35,841 bases of DNA. It comes from JBPCPM01 sp050999155. GTDB lineage: Bacteria; Actinomycetota; Thermoleophilia; Solirubrobacterales; 70-9. The position numbers and the translations under genes are program-made. Location: contig JBPCPM010000165.1 in assembly GCA_050999155.1 (NCBI GenBank), positions 1 to 35,841 of the forward strand, read 5' to 3'. This document shows, piece by piece, positions 33,083 to 35,841 of the stretch (position 1 is the stretch's first letter; the number at the start of each line of letters is the position of its first letter). Below the pieces are notes generated by a model, which made no database searches, was not told where the DNA came from, and saw only the letters and a list, made by a program, of their open reading frames with translations.

Positions 33083-34825
33083 ATGCAGCAAGGACTTCGT
33101 GGACGACGCCTGCGGCCTCGCGGCCGGCGGATCGGCATGCGGTGGTGGCTGGCGGCGGCGTTCGCCCTGGTCGGGCTGATCACGGCGACGGCCGCGTTTC
33201 TGTTCGTCACCGACCAGAGCGGCAAGGTGCTCAACGAGCGCGCCGCGGAGATCGCCGTCGGACGGACGGTGCGGATCGCCCGGGAGCTGGGCGACACCGG
33301 CCGCTCGGGAAGCCGGGAGATCGTCAACCGGGAGTCGCGCCGGTTCAACGGCTTCACGCTGTGGGTCACCGACACGGTCGGAGACCCCATCACGCGCTCG
33401 CGGATCGAGGGGATCGACTTCACCAGCGTCGAGAACCAGGAGCAGGCCGTGAAGGTGGCGCTGGAGGGGAGCGCGTACGAGAACGACATCTCCGACGAGG
33501 GCCCGATCGTCGAGGCTTTCCCGATCCGCCGCGACGGACGCGTCGACGGGGCGCTGCTGACCCGGCTCGACGGCCTGCGAGAGTTCGAGGGGGTCCTGCC
33601 CCAGCTGCGCCGGGACGCGCTCACGGCGCTTGGCATCGCCGTCGGGGTGGCCATCGTGATCGGCGTGCTCGTCGCCAGCCTGATCGCCCGCCGGGTACGG
33701 CGACTGGCCCTGGCCGCCGAGGAGATGGAGGCAGGCCGGCTCGACACCCCGCTGGGCGAGACATGGCACGACGAGATCGGCGACCTGAGCCACGCGCTGG
33801 ACGGGATGCGCGAGGCGCTGCGCGACAGCTTCAACGTGCTCTCGTCCGAGCGCGACAAGCTCTCGACGATCTTCGCCGGGCTCCGGGACGCGGTGCTCGT
33901 CGTCGGCTACGACGGCGAGCTGCGCTTCACCAACCCAGCAGGCGAGCGGCTGCTGCACCGGGGCTCGCCGGTGACCGAGCTCCAGCCGCTGCTGCGCCGG
34001 GCGGCCGACCGGGGCAAGGCCGAGCAGCCCGACCTCGAGGTCGGCGACCGGATCTACGGTGTCCACGTGCGCGACCTGCCGGCCGAGCAGGCCGTCCTGG
34101 CCGCCGTGGGCGATCGCACGGCCGAGCTGCGTCGCGAACGAGCCGAGCGCGAGTTCGTCTCCAACGCCGCCCACGAGTTGCGCAATCCCATCGCCGGGAT
34201 CAGCACCACCGTCGAGGTCCTCCAGGACGGGGCCAAGGACGACCCCGACGCGCGGGAGATGTTCCTCGACCGGCTGACCGAGGACACCGACCGCCTGACG
34301 CGGATCATCACCGCGATGCTGACCCTCGCCCGGTGGGAGAACGTCGACCGGGGGGAGTCCGGGGTCGTCGACATCCCGGTGGCCGCGCGCGAGGCGCTGG
34401 CCCACGCCGAGACGCCGCCCGGCCTGGAGGTCCGCCTGGACCTCCCCGATGATCTTGCCGCCAACGGCGATCCGGTATTGCTTCGGCAGGTGTTGATAGG
34501 TCTGGTGTCGAACGCGTTCAAGCACACGGATCCGCCCGGGGTCGTCACCGTCCGCGGGCGCCAGGAGGGCACCCACCACGTCATGATCGAAGTCCAGGAC
34601 ACAGGAACCGGCATCCCGCCGGCCGAGCAGCCTCGCGTGTTCGAGCGCTTCTTCCGCGGTGAGGACTCCCGCAACCGCGAGGGCTTCGGCCTCGGCTTGG
34701 CGATCGCCAAGCGGATGGTCTCGGCCATGGACGGCGAGATCGGCGTCCGATCGTCCGCGGGCGAGGGCTCCACGTTCTGGGTCCGCCTGCCGTTGGGTCA
34801 CCACAGCCCCACCCCTGTCGCATGA
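33083..34825 (+). CDS. Membrane sensor histidine kinase (HAMP-PAS-HisKA-HATPase)
   Basis: A 580-residue sensor kinase, numbered from the ATG at 33083. TM1 is at about 20-42 (WWLAAAFALVGLITATAAFL). An extracytoplasmic sensor domain of about 130 residues follows, then TM2 at about 180-200 (GIAVGVAIVIGVLVASLI), and a HAMP linker. A PAS domain (LRDAVLVVGYDGELRFTNPA) leads into the dimerisation/phosphoacceptor helix AEREFVSNAAHELRNPIAGI with His364. The ATPase domain has the N box LVSNAFKHTD, G1 DTGTGIP and G2 GFGLGLAIAK. The layout resembles PhoR/ResE-type kinases; the signal is unknown. CAGAAT 7 nt before this ATG resembles a -10. Starts at 33074 (ATG) or 33065 (TTG) are also possible. Its stop overlaps the response-regulator start by 4 bp (ATGA). 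Confidence 0.93.
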   Translation: MQQGLRGRRLRPRGRRIGMRWWLAAAFALVGLITATAAFLFVTDQSGKVLNERAAEIAVGRTVRIARELGDTGRSGSREIVNRESRRFNGFTLWVTDTVGDPITRSRIEGIDFTSVENQEQAVKVALEGSAYENDISDEGPIVEAFPIRRDGRVDGALLTRLDGLREFEGVLPQLRRDALTALGIAVGVAIVIGVLVASLIARRVRRLALAAEEMEAGRLDTPLGETWHDEIGDLSHALDGMREALRDSFNVLSSERDKLSTIFAGLRDAVLVVGYDGELRFTNPAGERLLHRGSPVTELQPLLRRAADRGKAEQPDLEVGDRIYGVHVRDLPAEQAVLAAVGDRTAELRRERAEREFVSNAAHELRNPIAGISTTVEVLQDGAKDDPDAREMFLDRLTEDTDRLTRIITAMLTLARWENVDRGESGVVDIPVAAREALAHAETPPGLEVRLDLPDDLAANGDPVLLRQVLIGLVSNAFKHTDPPGVVTVRGRQEGTHHVMIEVQDTGTGIPPAEQPRVFERFFRGEDSRNREGFGLGLAIAKRMVSAMDGEIGVRSSAGEGSTFWVRLPLGHHSPTPVA

Positions 34826-35517
34826 CCAACGGACGCATCCTCATAGCCGACGACGAACCCTCGGTCCGCGAGTCCGTCGCCTACGCCCTGCGCCAGGAGG
34901 GGTTCGAGGTCGGCCAGGCCGCCGACGGCTCGGACGCCGAGCAGAAGCTCGGCGACGAAAACTTCGACCTGCTGATCCTCGACATCATGATGCCCGGCAA
35001 GAGCGGCCTGGACATCTGCCGTGATGTCCGAGCCCGCAGCCCGGTCCCGATCATCCTGCTGACGGCCAAGGACGCCGAGGTCGACAAGGTCGTCGGGCTC
35101 GAGGTCGGCGCCGACGACTACGTGACCAAGCCGTTCTCGGTCCGCGAGCTCCTCGGCCGGGTGCGCGCACAGCTACGCCGCCGCGAGCTCGACCGGTCGC
35201 ACACCCACCAGGGCACCCGGGTCGACACCGAGACGGTCTCGATCGACCTCGCGCGGCACCTGGTATCGGTCCGCGGCCAGCCGACCAACCTCACCCGCTC
35301 GGAGTTCCAGGTCCTGCGGCTGCTGGCCGAGCATCCCGGCCAGGTCTTCTCCCGGCGCCAGATCATGGAGGAGCTGTGGCAGACCGACTTCTTCGGCGAC
35401 GTGCGGGCGTGCGACGTGCACATCTCCAACCTGCGCCAGAAGGTCGAGCGCGATCCCCAGGACCCCGAGCTCGTGGTCACGGTGCGGGGGGTCGGCTACA
35501 AGTTCTCCGACGGCTGA
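34822..35517 (+). CDS. OmpR/PhoB-family response regulator
   Basis: A 231-residue two-domain regulator. The receiver domain (residues 4-116) has the acidic pair in LIADDEP, phosphoacceptor Asp54 in LLILDIMMPGKSG, Thr81 in IILLTAKD, and Lys103 in DDYVTKPF. The C-terminal winged helix (about 135-229) shows the OmpR/PhoB pattern LTRSEFQVLRLLAEHPGQVF, then RACDVHISNLRQKVE and VRGVGYKF. It is certain to act as a DNA-binding partner of the preceding kinase, with which it overlaps by 4 bp. The order kinase then regulator is the reverse of the commonest arrangement. No target can be named, although envelope or phosphate functions are usual for this group. Confidence 0.95.
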   Translation: MTNGRILIADDEPSVRESVAYALRQEGFEVGQAADGSDAEQKLGDENFDLLILDIMMPGKSGLDICRDVRARSPVPIILLTAKDAEVDKVVGLEVGADDYVTKPFSVRELLGRVRAQLRRRELDRSHTHQGTRVDTETVSIDLARHLVSVRGQPTNLTRSEFQVLRLLAEHPGQVFSRRQIMEELWQTDFFGDVRACDVHISNLRQKVERDPQDPELVVTVRGVGYKFSDG

Positions 35518-35556
35518 GCCGGCCGGGCGCGGCTGGCCGCGGGCCTGCGTCCCCAG

Positions 35557-35841
35557 TCACTCCGCGCTGACCCGGACCTTGGTGTGCCCGTTGCCGCTGT
35601 GGCGGTGCGGGCGGACCTCCTGCGGCGGCTCGGGTGCGTCGACCACCCGGCTGGCCCCGGCGAAGTCGTGGAGGGTGCGCCGGTCGGAGCGGACCAGCCC
35701 GGCGACGTGGTCGACAACGAACAGGGCGACGAGGACCGCCAGCAGGACCGGCGGCCCGTCGGCCAGCGCCACCGCCAGCGCCCCCAGCAGCAGGCAGAAC
35801 GAGACCCCGCGGGCCAGGCCGGCCCGCACTCCCGCCGGCCG
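35557..35841 (-). CDS. RDD-like membrane protein, C-terminal part (continues past window)
   Basis: About 95 C-terminal codons are visible; the frame is still open at the window edge, so the start is outside. The visible part has a membrane helix or hairpin (SFCLLLGALAVALADGPPVL, LAVLVALFVVDHVAGLV), then RSDRRTLHDFAGASRVVDA and a polar His/Gly tail. The DRRTLHDxxAGxRVV motif is the typical end of RDD-family membrane proteins. Function not known. It converges on the response regulator, with 39 bp between the stops. Confidence 0.6.
   Translation of the reverse strand, partial: RPAGVRAGLARGVSFCLLLGALAVALADGPPVLLAVLVALFVVDHVAGLVRSDRRTLHDFAGASRVVDAPEPPQEVRPHRHSGNGHTKVRVSAE

Noticed and set aside
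32498..34804. 768-codon minus-strand open frame opposite holB and the histidine kinase
   Set aside because: It spans the antisense of two well-supported genes and has no recognisable domain.

Overview
The window is about 70% GC with dense, tightly packed genes. It looks chromosomal and comes from a high-GC actinomycete. A Thermoleophilia/Solirubrobacterales-like organism is my best guess, inferred from the mix of families: class II RNR with NrdR, an LAxTG-type sorting signal, DUF6458, a FabG4/FadA2 pair, and a DUF892-like protein with an extra C-terminal module. No sequence search was possible. There is no phage, IS element or CRISPR array.

Layout. 1-1750 (minus): a FadA2-like thiolase and the N-terminus of a FabG4-like ketoacyl reductase, a fatty-acyl pair. 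1880-3113: a small unknown gene, a decapitated TetR regulator, and a cupin. 3128-5563 (minus): a large secreted S15-like hydrolase with an LAFTG cell-wall anchor. 5637-7948 (plus): a saccharopine-dehydrogenase-like reductase and an aldo/keto reductase. 7966-13458: a run of small membrane proteins (LapA-like, DUF6458, GlsB/YeaQ-like, several unknown) and a flotillin, interrupted by tRNA-Thr(CGT) and the remnant of a luciferase-like monooxygenase. 13087-14549: glyoxalase I and an HSL-type esterase. 14589-16288: a small conserved-looking gene without a proper stop, a ferritin-like DUF892-type protein, and a gene-free stretch with two related hairpins. 16289-20904 (minus): nrdR-nrdJ, with an intein inserted directly before the catalytic cysteine of NrdJ. 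21153-25516: a DUF3352-like lipoprotein, murB, a precorrin-2 dehydrogenase-like protein with an extra Cys cluster, and an exported Gly/Ser-rich protein. 25552-28682: an O-antigen-ligase-like polymerase and a GalE-like epimerase. 28897-35517 (plus): topA-tmk-holB, a DNA replication cluster, followed by a histidine kinase/response regulator pair. 35557-35841: the C-terminus of an RDD-like membrane protein.

Most notable. (1) TopA has an archaeal-type body with a lysine-rich actinobacterial-style tail, and the first TOPRIM acidic residue is replaced by Ala. (2) The NrdJ intein uses the thiyl-radical cysteine as its +1 splicing residue. (3) At least nine genes have a TANNNT hexamer 6-9 nt before the start codon, which implies widespread leaderless transcription. 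In one case two such promoters sit back to back within 35 bp. (4) Two genes are visibly broken: a TetR lacking its DNA-binding half, and a monooxygenase with an internal deletion next to a tRNA. I found no convincing multi-gene system of a wholly new type.
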